From: Pyrinomonadaceae bacterium MAG19_C2-C3 | Lineage (GTDB): Bacteria; Acidobacteriota; Blastocatellia; Pyrinomonadales; Pyrinomonadaceae | NCBI GenBank assembly: GCA_024330265.1 | Contig: JANDLT010000014.1 | Location: forward strand, 31,594-95,593 | Reading direction: 5' to 3' | DNA length: 64,000 nucleotides | Shown: one piece after another, positions 6,934 through 16,015 of the stretch | Numbering within the stretch: the stretch's first letter is position 1 | Layout of the letters: each line of letters starts with the position of its first letter | The notes under the pieces: generated by a model | What the model was told of the DNA's origin: nothing | What the model saw: the letters and a program-made list of their open reading frames with translations, nothing else | The model's database searches: none | Translations under genes and position numbers: made by a program

Positions 6934-8739
6934 TCACTCGAACGACTTCTGTACCGGATTGCGTCCGCGTTGCGCGGCGGCGGCAAGGTCACGCGCACGC
7001 GGCAGGGCGGCAACGGCTTTTGTAGTTTGCGGCTCATCAACCAGTAAGACACGTTGCGCGATGGTTGAACCGTAAGCGGCGGTTACAAGGTCAAAGCGCA
7101 AGCGTTGCGCGACGAAAGCACGGTTGCGGTCAAGCTGTGTTTCCGTAACCTGATAGCTTGGCTGCGCGGCGACGAACTTTTTGAGAGCCGCGAAGACTTC
7201 GTTGGTTACGGGGAAGTCGGTCGCTTGCAAGTTGTGGTCATAATCAATCGCGCGTTGAATCTTGTATGAATCGAAGCCCGCGATGCGACCGTTGGCGAGT
7301 TCGCGTGAGAAGGCGAAGATTGAATCAAGCAAACGTATTTGCTGGCGATTGATGGTTTCGGTGGCGACGGTTTCATCGGGCGTAATGCCGCCGCCGCTGT
7401 ACACCGTGCGCCCGCTGTCGGTGCGGCTGGCGTCGCCGCTCGGTTGCGTCGGGGGTTGCGGTGTTTGACTCAGAGGTGCGCCGCCCGCCCCGTCTCCGGC
7501 GCGCACGCCTTCGCCGCGCGTGTAGTAATCGTAAAGCGAACCGTTCGAGTAATCGCGTTGAATCAGGCGACCGGAAGGCGTGTAGTATTTCGCGCTGGTC
7601 AAGGTCAAGCCCGCGCCGTAATCGAGATTGATGATGCTTTGAACGAGACCTTTGCCGAAACTGTTTTCGCCGATGATAAGCGCGCGGTCATGGTCTTGGA
7701 GCGCACCCGCGACGATTTCAGACGCGGACGCCGAGCCGCGATTGATGAGGACGACAAGCGGCGTAGTGTCGGGTCGCGGGTTTTCGGCACTCAAGACACG
7801 TTCGGCTTCGCGCCCTTTTTGGGTCAAGATTTTCTGTCCCGGTTGAAGAAACTTTTCGGCGACGGCTTTCGCTTGGTCGAGGAAGCCGCCGGGGTTGCCG
7901 CGCAAATCAAGCACGAGTTGCGTCATGCCTTGAGCGCGCAAACTCTCTAAAGCTTTGCCGAGTTCGTTGCTCGTCGTGTAGTTAAAGCCGCGCGTCATGT
8001 CAACGTAGCCGACGCCGGGACGAATCATATAAGCGTCCGGCACAGAAGGTTGGGCGACGGCATCGCGCACGATTTCGACGGTTTCATTCGCGCCTGTGGA
8101 AGCGCGTTCGACCGTGACTTTGACGCGCGAACCGCGTGGACCTCGAATCTTGTCGCGGACATCGCTCGAAGGTTTGCCGGTCATCACCTGTCCGTCAACG
8201 GAGATGATTTTGTCACCGAAGCGAAGTCCGGCACGCGCGGCGGGCGAGTTCTCAAACGTCGCCATGATGTAGGTGTCAATTTTGTCTTTGACTTTCCAGT
8301 TGTTGATTGACGCCCCGATGCCGAAATACTCGGAACGCTGGTCGGAACGCATCTCATCAAATTCTTGGGCGTCATAAAAATTCGAGTGCGGGTCAAGCGA
8401 GCGAAGCATACCGATGACCGCGCTCTTGGTGACGTTCGCATAGTCGAGTTTATTCTCACCGAACTTTTCGATGTAGTTATCTTCGACGATGGTTAGGGCT
8501 TCCGCGTAGTCGGCTTCGATGCCCGCCGTTGCCGCCGAAGCGGATGACGATTCGGTGCGCGTCAGACGACGCAAAGCTTCTTCAGGGCTAAGGCGTCCGA
8601 CACGCGGCGGTGGTGTGGCGGCGTTCGGCGCGGCGGTGCGTCCTTGCGGCGCGGTTGGTTGTGGTGTTTGGGAAAAACCGGAAGTTGAAAGCGTGAGCAA
8701 CAAAAGCGCAGTCAGCGCAGGGTGAAATCTTTTATACAC
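6934..8739 (-). CDS. ctpA: C-terminal processing protease (S41 family, PDZ)
   Basis: A 601-residue protein with an N-terminal signal peptide (ALTALLLLTLSTSGFSQ), so exported to the periplasm. Residues ~85-120 hold the family motif LRSLDPHSNFYD, a PDZ domain lies at ~140-225 (GRFGDKIISVDG-like segment, GKPSSDVRDKIRGPRGS), and the S41 protease core follows. The nucleophilic serine is in RGSASASEIVAGAL and the general-base lysine in NSFGKGLVQ. Family members cut the C-termini of envelope proteins and control peptidoglycan hydrolases. The C-terminal ~200 residues, after YYTPSGRLIQRDY, are longer than in E. coli-type paralogues and contain a Gly/Pro-rich stretch. A plausible promoter lies at 8865-8893. 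Divergent from the gene at 9014. Confidence 0.93.
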   Translation of the reverse strand: MYKRFHPALTALLLLTLSTSGFSQTPQPTAPQGRTAAPNAATPPPRVGRLSPEEALRRLTRTESSSASAATAGIEADYAEALTIVEDNYIEKFGENKLDYANVTKSAVIGMLRSLDPHSNFYDAQEFDEMRSDQRSEYFGIGASINNWKVKDKIDTYIMATFENSPAARAGLRFGDKIISVDGQVMTGKPSSDVRDKIRGPRGSRVKVTVERASTGANETVEIVRDAVAQPSVPDAYMIRPGVGYVDMTRGFNYTTSNELGKALESLRAQGMTQLVLDLRGNPGGFLDQAKAVAEKFLQPGQKILTQKGREAERVLSAENPRPDTTPLVVLINRGSASASEIVAGALQDHDRALIIGENSFGKGLVQSIINLDYGAGLTLTSAKYYTPSGRLIQRDYSNGSLYDYYTRGEGVRAGDGAGGAPLSQTPQPPTQPSGDASRTDSGRTVYSGGGITPDETVATETINRQQIRLLDSIFAFSRELANGRIAGFDSYKIQRAIDYDHNLQATDFPVTNEVFAALKKFVAAQPSYQVTETQLDRNRAFVAQRLRFDLVTAAYGSTIAQRVLLVDEPQTTKAVAALPRARDLAAAAQRGRNPVQKSFE

Positions 8740-8864
8740 TGTTCGTTATAACCTCATGGAAACTTCTTATGGGAACAGCCTACCTTGCCGGATGGCGGAT
8801 TGACGGTTAAATCATCCAACTTCGCTTCCAGCGGAAAACGTGAAAGCGACGGCAACCGTTGTGC

Positions 8865-8893
8865 ATAGTACCGGATGCGCGAAGCGTCATCAA
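8865..8893 (-). promoter_or_regulatory. Candidate promoter of ctpA
   Basis: On the minus strand TTGATG and TACTAT are separated by 17 bp, about 125 bp upstream of the ctpA start. Found by eye. Confidence 0.4.
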
Positions 8894-8935
8894 GGTTGTC
8901 ACCCGTCGCCGGAGTTAAGACACTCACCTCTCGCC

Positions 8936-8965
8936 TTGACCGTTGTTTCATCGTCTCTTTAGAAT
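8936..8965 (+). promoter_or_regulatory. Candidate promoter of the gene at 9014
   Basis: TTGACC (8936-8941) and TAGAAT (8960-8965) with an 18-bp spacer, about 50 bp upstream of the ATG at 9014. A good match to the vegetative consensus. Confidence 0.5.
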
Positions 8966-9013
8966 CACGCAAAACTTTCCCAATCACCTAAAATCACTGT
9001 CCGGTAAATCATT

Positions 9014-9568
9014 ATGAACAATTCGTACAACCCCGACCCGGCGCGTCCCGTCGTTAAAAGTGATGATGAACAACCGTCAATCACAATTCAAGAACCGGAA
9101 GCGCGTGAAACCGTGTCACACACGGAAACGGCGAAAGCGCGTGACGACGATTTTTCCGATGCGCCGCCGATGAGTCTGCAACGTGTGTCTCCGGTTGATG
9201 AACAGACGGAAGCGGCGTTTGACCACGAAGCCGAACGACATCAGCCGTCGGTGCGCGACACTCTGACGCGCATCCCGGAAGCACTCGGCGCGCTCGGTCA
9301 TAATTTGCGCGGTACGTTTGAGCGCGCGATAAACTCGCGTGATGATTATGTCGTCGCCGTCAAAGTCTCGCCCGAAGCCCAACACAAACTCGAACAACTC
9401 GTCGCAGCCGGAGTTTTTCATTCGCGCGCCGAAGCCGCTTCGTATCTGATAGACGAAGGCATACAGGCGCAAGCACCGCTTTTCGAGCGCGTCACGCAGA
9501 AACTCACCGAAATCGAGAAGCTGCAAAACGAGCTTCGCGGTATGGTGGACAACACGCCGCGAACGTAG
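9014..9568 (+). CDS. Unrecognised protein with ribbon-helix-helix-like C-terminal region
   Basis: A 184-residue protein. The first ~110 residues are acidic and low in complexity (probably disordered). The C-terminal part contains VVAVKVSPEAQHKLEQLVAA followed by RAEAASYLIDEGI, which has the strand-helix-helix pattern of a ribbon-helix-helix domain, then a predicted helix (FERVTQKLTEIEKLQNELRG). It may be a DNA-associated or scaffold protein. No partner gene with toxin features is adjacent, so an antitoxin role is not supported. It is divergent from ctpA and followed 188 bp later by the M16 pair. That gap carries small hairpins but no further gene. Confidence 0.75.
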   Translation: MNNSYNPDPARPVVKSDDEQPSITIQEPEARETVSHTETAKARDDDFSDAPPMSLQRVSPVDEQTEAAFDHEAERHQPSVRDTLTRIPEALGALGHNLRGTFERAINSRDDYVVAVKVSPEAQHKLEQLVAAGVFHSRAEAASYLIDEGIQAQAPLFERVTQKLTEIEKLQNELRGMVDNTPRT

Positions 9569-9756
9569 AGAGTGCAACCATCATTACCGCCCAAGCGTCA
9601 CACTTTACCGATTACTTCACAAGCGGCGGAGTACTGCTGGAAGCTGCTGCTATTTTTGACGCCGCAAGCTGCGGGGTGTCAGACCCGGCAGTTTCTGCAT
9701 TCACCACGCTTTTCATGTGTGGTGCGGATTGAAACTAATTTTCCACGAGGTCTTAC

Positions 9757-11382
9757 ATGAAACATTCAACTTCGCGCACCGCATCCGCGTTCGCCTTACT
9801 CGGCGTTCTCGCGTTGCCTGCCGTCAGTTACGGACAAAACCGCAACTCAAATCAAAACAACCAAGTCAAAACCAATATGTCATCCACAACCAACATACGC
9901 ACCCCGCGCATTCCGGTCGAACAATTCAAACTCGACAACGGTTTGCGCGTCGTAATGTCGCCCGACAAAGCCGTGCCTGTCGTTTCAGTCGCGGTTTATT
10001 ACGATGTCGGTTCGCGCAACGAACGCGACGGGCGCACAGGCTTCGCTCACCTCTTTGAACACATGATGTTTCAAGGTTCGGAGAACGTCCCGAAAGCCGC
10101 GCACTTCCAATTCATCTCGAACGCGGGCGGCACGATGAACGGTACGACCAACACCGAACGCACCAACTACTTCCAGACTCTACCCGCGAATCAATTACCG
10201 CTCGCGTTGTGGCTGGAGTCCGACCGTATGCGCTCGCTCAAAGTGACGCAGGAAAATCTCGATAATCAACGCAAAGCCGTTCAAGAAGAGAAGCGTTTGA
10301 ACTACGACAATCGCCCGTTCTCGAACGCCTTCTTGCGTGCGAACGAAATGATTTTCTCGAACTCGCGCAACGCTCACTCGACCATCGGCTCAATGGCGGA
10401 TTTGGACGCCGCGACGATTGAGGACGTGCAAGAATTTTTCCGTATTTATTACGCCCCGAACAACGCCGTCTTAACCGTCGTCGGCGACTTCGACCCGAAG
10501 GAAGCGCGTTCACTTGTCGAAAAGTATTTCGCTTCGATTCCGAAACAACCTCTGCCAGCCGCGATTGATGTCACCGAACCGGCGGGGGTCAATGTTCGCA
10601 AAGATACATACCAAGACCCGTTCGCCCCGACGCCCGCGTTTATACTCGGTTGGAAAGCACCGCAACGCCGCACGGACGATGCGTATGCCCTTTCGCTTGC
10701 CGACGACATACTGCTTGGCGGCGACAGTTCGCGTCTGTATTTGAAACTCGTCAAAGGCAATGAGTCGGTGTTGGCGATTCAGGGCGGCTATGCCGAACGT
10801 CGCGGACCCGGTGGATTTTCGATGTTCGTCGTTCCCAAACCCGGCAACGACCCGAACGCGATTCGCGCCACCATCATGGCGGAAATCAAGCGTCTCGCCA
10901 CGGAAGGACCTACCGCGCAGGAAATGGAAAAGCTGCGTAATAACATGATTAACGACAGCGTGCGCGCCCTTCAATCGTCGCTTTTCCGCGCCCAACGTCT
11001 CTCGGAATACGCGCTTTATGACAACGACCCGACGCTTATCAATTCTGAACTCGAACGTTACATGAGCGTCACACCGGAACGCATCAAAGCGGCGGCGAAG
11101 TATCTCGACACGGAAAACCACGCGCTGCTCGAAGTTGTTCCCGCACCGCGCGGCGCGACACAGAACGCGGCGGCGGCAAATCCGGCGCGTCCGGCGGCTT
11201 CAACGACTCCGACACAACCCGGAACGCCCGCACAACCCGGCGCACCCGCGCCGCAAGTTCCGCAACCGCAGCCCGCGCAACCCGCTTCACCGACGAAGCC
11301 GCCCGCGACTCCGGTCGAGCCGACGCCGAACCGTCCCGCCGCCCCGCAACAGCCGGGCGATGTGCCGCAACAAGAAATGTAA
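9757..11382 (+). CDS. M16 zinc protease, catalytic subunit
   Basis: A 541-residue secreted protein with signal peptide (residues 1-26, ending SYGQ). The inverted zinc motif HxxEH is intact (FAHLFEHMMFQG, about residue 105) and the third ligand is in VQEEKRLNYDNRPF. Two M16 halves follow. The C-terminal ~70 residues are Pro/Ala/Thr-rich (repeated PAQPG-type units) and probably disordered or cell-wall spanning. The Arg/Tyr pair that M16 enzymes use to hold substrate is not apparent in its second half, but is present in the protein encoded 65 bp downstream. The two are therefore expected to form a heterodimer like mitochondrial MPP or bacterial two-gene M16B proteases. Peptide or envelope-protein turnover outside the cytoplasm is the likely job. 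Confidence 0.92.
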   Translation: MKHSTSRTASAFALLGVLALPAVSYGQNRNSNQNNQVKTNMSSTTNIRTPRIPVEQFKLDNGLRVVMSPDKAVPVVSVAVYYDVGSRNERDGRTGFAHLFEHMMFQGSENVPKAAHFQFISNAGGTMNGTTNTERTNYFQTLPANQLPLALWLESDRMRSLKVTQENLDNQRKAVQEEKRLNYDNRPFSNAFLRANEMIFSNSRNAHSTIGSMADLDAATIEDVQEFFRIYYAPNNAVLTVVGDFDPKEARSLVEKYFASIPKQPLPAAIDVTEPAGVNVRKDTYQDPFAPTPAFILGWKAPQRRTDDAYALSLADDILLGGDSSRLYLKLVKGNESVLAIQGGYAERRGPGGFSMFVVPKPGNDPNAIRATIMAEIKRLATEGPTAQEMEKLRNNMINDSVRALQSSLFRAQRLSEYALYDNDPTLINSELERYMSVTPERIKAAAKYLDTENHALLEVVPAPRGATQNAAAANPARPAASTTPTQPGTPAQPGAPAPQVPQPQPAQPASPTKPPATPVEPTPNRPAAPQQPGDVPQQEM

Positions 11383-11446
11383 CTTCGTCGCCCGCGCGTC
11401 ATGCAAGATGAGGCGCGGGCGGCTTATGTAATCACAAGGAAATTAT

Positions 11447-13363
11447 ATGTTCAGAAAACACCCGCGCCCATCAAGCGAGACGGTCAACCATTACGGAAGC
11501 AAGACGCGCCGCGCATCCGCTTTGATATGCGGCATCACGCTCTTGACTTCTTCCGCGCCGCTCGCTTTTTCGCAAACCACACAAAGAGATCAACCATCAC
11601 CGAACACGTCGAAGACGATGAATCAAACTACCGAAGACTTTCGCCGTCAGGCACCACAACCTTTACCCGCGCGTCCACTTAGCATTCCGACCGCGAAAGA
11701 AGTCACGCTCTCAAACGGCTTGCGCGTCGTGATGCTCGAAGATGCGCGCTTGCCGCTTGTCAGTTTCCGCCTCGCATTTCGTACCGGAACGGCTTACGAC
11801 CCGAAAGACATTCCCGGCTTAACCGCGATGACGGCGGAACTTTTACAAGAAGGCACGACGACGCGCACCAGTCAACAGATTGCCGAACAGGTCGCGCGTC
11901 TCGGCGCGACTCTAAGCACCGACGCGAGTTCCGATTACACCGTCGTCGCCGCGTCCGCCCTCACAAGTTACACCGACGAGATTTTAGATTTAATGGCGGA
12001 TGTCACGCTCAGACCTTCGTTCCCCGAATCCGAAGTCGCGCTCGCCAAACAGAACACCAAGCAGGGTCTTCAATTCCAACGCTCGCAAGCTTCGTTTCTC
12101 GCCAACGAGCGCATCTCGAAAGTTCTCTACGGCGACAATCCTTACTCGGTTGTGACGCCGACCGAAGCGTCGCTCGAAGCGATGACGCGCGACAAAATCG
12201 CGGCGTTCTATCGTTCGACCTTCGTGCCGAACAACGCCGTAATGGTTATCGCGGGAGACTTCAAAACAAGTGACATGCAACGTCGCATCGAAAACCTTTT
12301 CGGTGAAGCGAAGTGGAAACGCGGCACGGCTTTGACCGCCGACTTTCCTGCTCCGCCCGTGCGTGATGCGAGGAAGATTTACCTTGTTGACCGTCCCGGC
12401 TCGGCGCAATCAAACATCGCTATCGGCAACATCGCCTTAAAGCGCACAGACCCCGATTACTACCCTGTGCTTCTGATGCACTCGATTCTCGGCGGCAGTG
12501 CGTCGGCGCGCCTGTTTATGAATTTGCGCGAAGACAAAGGCTACACCTACGGCGCGTATTCGAGTCTCGACACGCGACGCGACGCCGGAACATTGCGCGC
12601 GACCGCTGAAGTCCGCTCCGATGTGACGGGCTTGGCACTCAAAGAGTTTTTCCATGAACTCAATCGCATACGCACCGAACCCGTCACCGACAAAGATTTG
12701 GCGGACGCGAAAGCCTACCTCTCCGGCGTGTTTCCGATTCGCCTCGAAACACAGGAAGGCATGATTAACCAACTCGTCCAAATCAAGATGTACGACCTTC
12801 CGGCGAACTACTTGCAAACTTACCGCGATGATGTTCAGCGCGTGACGAAAGCCGATGTCCAACGTGTCGCGCAGAAATACTTGACGCCCGACAAAGCCGC
12901 CATCGTCATCGTCGGCGACGCCGCGAAAATCACCGACCAAATCAAACCTTACGCCACGACTATCGAAGTCTATAACGCCGACGGCACACGCAAGGAAGCG
13001 ACCACTTCATCATCAACAACCACGATAAACGACAACGCCAGCAGTGACGCATCCGCCGTCAACGGCTCGTGGACGCTTTCCGTCAACGCTCCGAACGGTC
13101 AACAATTTCCGGCAACTTTAACCCTTAACCAAGACGGCAATAGCCTTACAGGTTCGATTGAATCTGCGCTCGGAGCAGGTCAGTTGAGCGATGTAAAAAT
13201 GGAAGATGGAAAGTTGACGGCAACGATGGCGTTTCAAGCACAAGGTCAACAAATCACCGCTAACATCACGGGGCGCATCAACGCCGGAGCGATGACCGGC
13301 GAACTCTCGCTCCCGATGCCCGGCGCGCCACCGCTCACCTTCACCGGCACGAAGACAAAGTAG
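11447..13363 (+). CDS. M16 protease partner lacking the zinc site, with C-terminal beta-rich extension
   Basis: A 638-residue protein with an N-terminal signal sequence (ALICGITLLTSSAPLAFSQ). The M16 fold is clear (NGLRVVMLEDARLPLVSFRL), but where HxxEH should be it reads LTAMTAELLQEG, so it cannot bind zinc. It does carry the conserved substrate-binding segment EDKGYTYGAYS that the upstream catalytic subunit lacks. The last ~105 residues (GSWTLSVNAPNGQQFPATLT, then LNQDGNSLTGSIES) form a beta-rich domain not found in classical M16B proteins. Together with the gene at 9757 it probably makes a complementary heterodimer. The TAG stop lies at the edge of a 22-bp inverted repeat that acts as terminator. 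Confidence 0.9.
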   Translation: MFRKHPRPSSETVNHYGSKTRRASALICGITLLTSSAPLAFSQTTQRDQPSPNTSKTMNQTTEDFRRQAPQPLPARPLSIPTAKEVTLSNGLRVVMLEDARLPLVSFRLAFRTGTAYDPKDIPGLTAMTAELLQEGTTTRTSQQIAEQVARLGATLSTDASSDYTVVAASALTSYTDEILDLMADVTLRPSFPESEVALAKQNTKQGLQFQRSQASFLANERISKVLYGDNPYSVVTPTEASLEAMTRDKIAAFYRSTFVPNNAVMVIAGDFKTSDMQRRIENLFGEAKWKRGTALTADFPAPPVRDARKIYLVDRPGSAQSNIAIGNIALKRTDPDYYPVLLMHSILGGSASARLFMNLREDKGYTYGAYSSLDTRRDAGTLRATAEVRSDVTGLALKEFFHELNRIRTEPVTDKDLADAKAYLSGVFPIRLETQEGMINQLVQIKMYDLPANYLQTYRDDVQRVTKADVQRVAQKYLTPDKAAIVIVGDAAKITDQIKPYATTIEVYNADGTRKEATTSSSTTTINDNASSDASAVNGSWTLSVNAPNGQQFPATLTLNQDGNSLTGSIESALGAGQLSDVKMEDGKLTATMAFQAQGQQITANITGRINAGAMTGELSLPMPGAPPLTFTGTKTK

Positions 13364-13410
13364 AAAGTAGAAAGGCGAAAGTACTGGTTACTTTCGCCTT
13401 TCTACTTTCT
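13362..13410. terminator. AGTAGAA-type inverted repeat acting as terminator
   Basis: A perfect 22-bp inverted repeat with a 5-base loop begins inside the stop codon of the M16 partner gene. Its arms consist of AGTAGAA and GGCGAAAG units, so it is both a strong hairpin for the end of the M16 operon and a member of the heptamer-repeat family. T-rich sequence follows (to 13421). Confidence 0.8.
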
Positions 13411-13425
13411 ATTTTCTACTTTAAC

Positions 13426-13461
13426 AAAAAGCCGCCCGGCGTGTTCGTTCACGTCGGGCGG
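13426..13461 (-). terminator. Terminator of the Ycf48-like gene
   Basis: On the minus strand a CCGCCCGAC-type stem with a 12-base loop is followed by five T residues (complement of 13426-13430). The gene at 13647 ends 185 bp upstream. The ~185-bp stretch between has no good reading frame and may be a long 3' UTR or a small RNA ending at this hairpin. Confidence 0.7.
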
Positions 13462-13646
13462 AAATCACAGGAGAACCATCCATGTCGGGAAACCGGAGAG
13501 TCTGTCCGCTCTTAGCCATTGAGGGCGACACTTCGCGGCTTCCTTGCTTGCTAAATTTATAGATGCCGCGCCGCTTCCCTTGCGTTGCCACGTCGCCTAC
13601 CAATCATCGCTTGTCGCGTATTCTCGTCATCCTTCATCGTTTCGTA

Positions 13647-14654
13647 CTACTTTTCGTATTGCGCGATAACGCCTTTGCTGCCGACTGCCCACGCCCTATC
13701 GCCCTTCGCAAACAAAGCGTAAAGATTATCTTTCGTGCGACTCTCTTGTTGAACCCACGTCCGCCCGCCGTCGCCCGTGCGAATCACGACACCGCCGCGC
13801 CCGACCGCGTAGCCGTCATCGTTGTTGACAAAACGCACACTTAAAAGCGTCGTCTTCACGGGCGAACTCATCGCAAACCACGTCGCCCCGCCGTCCGATG
13901 TACGCAAGATAGTGCCGCGTTCACCGACCGCCCAGCCCAAGCGTTCGCTTCTAAACTCGACGTTATAAAGCGTTGCTTTCGTGTTTGAACGCTGAAGCGT
14001 CCACGACAAGCCGCCGTCTTCGGTGTAGAGAATTACGCCGTCCGCCCCGACAATCCACCCGCGCCGCTCGTCGTCAAACGCGAGATCAATCAATTCCGTG
14101 CGCGTCGGAACGCTCTGACGCTGCCACGTCGCCCCGCCGTCCGTCGTCATCAAAACAAGACTATCCGTGACCGCTTGACCGCGACTAATCGAGCCGACAA
14201 TCCACCCGCGCTTTTTGTTGACGAACCGTAAGCTGTAAAGTTCCGGCAGCCCGTTAAACTCATCCGCCGCGAAACTGTTTGTCTCGCGCCATGTCGTCCC
14301 GCCGTTCGCGGTTTGCCAGATGTGATTTCCGGCAAGCAAAAATCCGTCGTCTTTATTACGAAAATAGATGTCATTGATGTCATCGGTCAGCGTCGTTTCT
14401 TGCTTCGTCCAAGTGATGCCGCCGTCGTCGGTGGTAATCACCACTCCGCCGTCGCCCGCTGCCCAACCGCGCTTATTACCGTCGAAATACACGGTGTTCA
14501 AATCGTTCGTCACAGCACTGACGCGCGCCGCCGCCCAACCGCTTCGCGCGCTGACTTGGGCAATACTCCCCGCGTGGAAATTCGCGCCGATAAGCGTCGT
14601 CAAAGCCATCATCCACAACAACCTGATTCGTAATCCGGTATGATTTTTTATCAT
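13647..14654 (-). CDS. Ycf48/HCF136-like seven-bladed propeller, secreted
   Basis: A 335-residue protein with an N-terminal hydrophobic segment (LLWMMALTTLIGANFHAGSI) consistent with export. The remainder is a run of ~42-residue propeller blades with the BNR/Asp-box pattern: GWAAGDGGVVITTDDGGITW, GWIVGADGVILYTEDGGLSW, GWAVGERGTILRTSDGGATW, GYAVGRGGVVIRTGDGGRTW. This is the fold of the photosystem II assembly factor Ycf48, but homologues are common in non-photosynthetic bacteria where their role is unknown. No photosynthesis gene is in the window, so an assembly or scaffold function outside the membrane is the most that can be said. Confidence 0.88.
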   Translation of the reverse strand: MIKNHTGLRIRLLWMMALTTLIGANFHAGSIAQVSARSGWAAARVSAVTNDLNTVYFDGNKRGWAAGDGGVVITTDDGGITWTKQETTLTDDINDIYFRNKDDGFLLAGNHIWQTANGGTTWRETNSFAADEFNGLPELYSLRFVNKKRGWIVGSISRGQAVTDSLVLMTTDGGATWQRQSVPTRTELIDLAFDDERRGWIVGADGVILYTEDGGLSWTLQRSNTKATLYNVEFRSERLGWAVGERGTILRTSDGGATWFAMSSPVKTTLLSVRFVNNDDGYAVGRGGVVIRTGDGGRTWVQQESRTKDNLYALFAKGDRAWAVGSKGVIAQYEK

Positions 14655-14912
14655 CGCTTAACTTTTTCACCTCTAACTTTTCGATGCAATAAAATTGTCT
14701 TTCGGAAGCCTTCGCGGGGCGTTGAATTTCCACGCGCTTCTTGTACATGAACACTTCTTGCAAATACAAGTCGCCCACAATTCATTCAAGCATGAAGGGA
14801 CAAAACCATCAAAATCGCTTAATATAAACGCATCCCAATTCCCGAACATTAAGCTAATAATTTGACATCGCAACCTAACCGTCTTCACATTTACCGGAGG
14901 TAATAATTCAAA

Positions 14913-15794
14913 ATGCAAGCCGAACGTGAACTCTCGCTTAACGGAGTTTCGACCGAAACCAACGTCGCCAACTCCGCCATCACCGTCGCGGGCGAAAGCA
15001 TTATCGCCGAACTCGACCCCGACCATCCGGGTTTTCGTGACCCCGAATACCGCGCCCGCCGCAATCACATCGCGGAACTCGCCGTCTCATATAAATCCGG
15101 TTCGCCCATCCCGGACGCGCCTTATATTGAAGCCGAACAAGAAGTCTGGCGCATCATCAATCACGAACTCGAAGACGCGCACAGGCGTTTCGCGTGTCGT
15201 GAATATCTTGAATGTCTCCGCATTCTTGATTTACCGAAAGACCACATTCCGCAGTTGCGCGAAGTAAGCGCGCGTGTGGAAAAGATTTCCGGCTTTCGTT
15301 TAGAACCCGTCGGCGGGCTTGTTCTGCCGCGCGTCTTTCTCGAATCGCTTGGCAACGGCGTGTTTCTCTCGACGCAATACATACGTCACCACTCGACGCC
15401 GCTCTATACGCCTGAACCCGACGTGGTGCATGAAACCATCGGACACGCGACGATGCTCGCCAACGCCCAAGTCGCGGAAATCACACGCCTCGTCGGTGAC
15501 GCCGTGCGCCGCGCGGACGACGAAGGCTTAGAGCGCATCGGACGCATCTACTGGTTCACAATCGAGTTCGGCGTTGTCCGTGAAGGCAGCGACCCGAAAG
15601 CTTACGGCGCGGGACTTCTCTCATCGGCAGGTGAAATGGCGTCACTCGTACACACCGAAATGCGCCCCTTCGACCTCGAAGCGATGTCACGCCAAGACTA
15701 CGACGTGACGATGTTTCAACCGTTCCTCTTCTGCGCCGATTCTTTTGATGAGATGTACCACAAGATGCGCGACTACATGATTAACTTCAACTAA
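14913..15794 (+). CDS. phhA: Phenylalanine 4-monooxygenase (aromatic amino acid hydroxylase)
   Basis: A 293-residue protein with a strong ribosome binding site (CCGGAGGT). It carries the iron-binding facial triad of tetrahydrobiopterin-dependent hydroxylases: two histidines in PEPDVVHETIGH and a glutamate in YWFTIEFGVV. The fold-specific segment FRLEPVGGLVLPRVFLESLG precedes it. The enzyme converts phenylalanine to tyrosine. Length fits bacterial single-domain PAH (~260-300 residues), with no regulatory ACT domain. The pterin recycling gene phhB is not nearby. It ends before a strong terminator and is probably monocistronic. Confidence 0.93.
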   Translation: MQAERELSLNGVSTETNVANSAITVAGESIIAELDPDHPGFRDPEYRARRNHIAELAVSYKSGSPIPDAPYIEAEQEVWRIINHELEDAHRRFACREYLECLRILDLPKDHIPQLREVSARVEKISGFRLEPVGGLVLPRVFLESLGNGVFLSTQYIRHHSTPLYTPEPDVVHETIGHATMLANAQVAEITRLVGDAVRRADDEGLERIGRIYWFTIEFGVVREGSDPKAYGAGLLSSAGEMASLVHTEMRPFDLEAMSRQDYDVTMFQPFLFCADSFDEMYHKMRDYMINFN

Positions 15795-15816
15795 CGCCAA
15801 ACGACGATAAAGACAA

Positions 15817-15864
15817 AAGACAAAGACGTGAGAAAGCAATTCGCCTTCTCACGTCTTTGTCTTT
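15817..15864 (+). terminator. Terminator of phhA
   Basis: A 19-bp perfect stem (AAAGACAAAGACGTGAGAA with its complement) around a short loop. It ends in TTT and lies 22 bp after the phhA stop. Confidence 0.8.
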
Positions 15865-15905
15865 ACTAGCGACTCGCTTGAACACAATCGCAAACTCACA
15901 CTAAT

Positions 15906-15974
15906 GTTTAGAGGCGGGGTTCCGCCCGCCGTACTCGCCAACGACGAACGGCGGGCGGAAGCCCGCCTCTAAAC
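15906..15974. repeat. Nested palindrome, GTTTAGAGGCGGG family
   Basis: Outer arms GTTTAGAGGCGGG / CCCGCCTCTAAAC enclose inner GC-rich arms (CCGCCCGCCGT / ACGGCGGGCGG). Other copies lie at 25712, 36054 and 49576, with a sequence-variant relative at 26568. It falls between the phhA terminator and the end of the secreted coiled-coil gene. Confidence 0.85.
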
Positions 15975-16015
15975 AAATCTCATGTAATTGATGATCACCG
16001 TAATCGTGCCAACCT

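Noticed and set aside
7339..7950. 203-residue plus-strand frame inside ctpA
   Set aside because: Antisense of the S41 protease core with Arg/Val-rich composition typical of a shadow frame in GC-rich DNA.
8754..8987. 77-residue minus-strand frame upstream of ctpA
   Set aside because: No ribosome binding site or recognisable domain. It covers a region with good promoter-like boxes for both ctpA and the divergent gene at 9014.
9569..9756. Possible riboswitch before the M16 operon
   Set aside because: Two small hairpins are present (CCGCAAGCTGCGG near 9663 and CACCAC/GTGGTG near 9700), but they do not match any aptamer core known to me.
13421..13603. 60-residue minus-strand frame
   Set aside because: It ends in the terminator hairpin and its T-run and shows no coding character; better read as 3' UTR.
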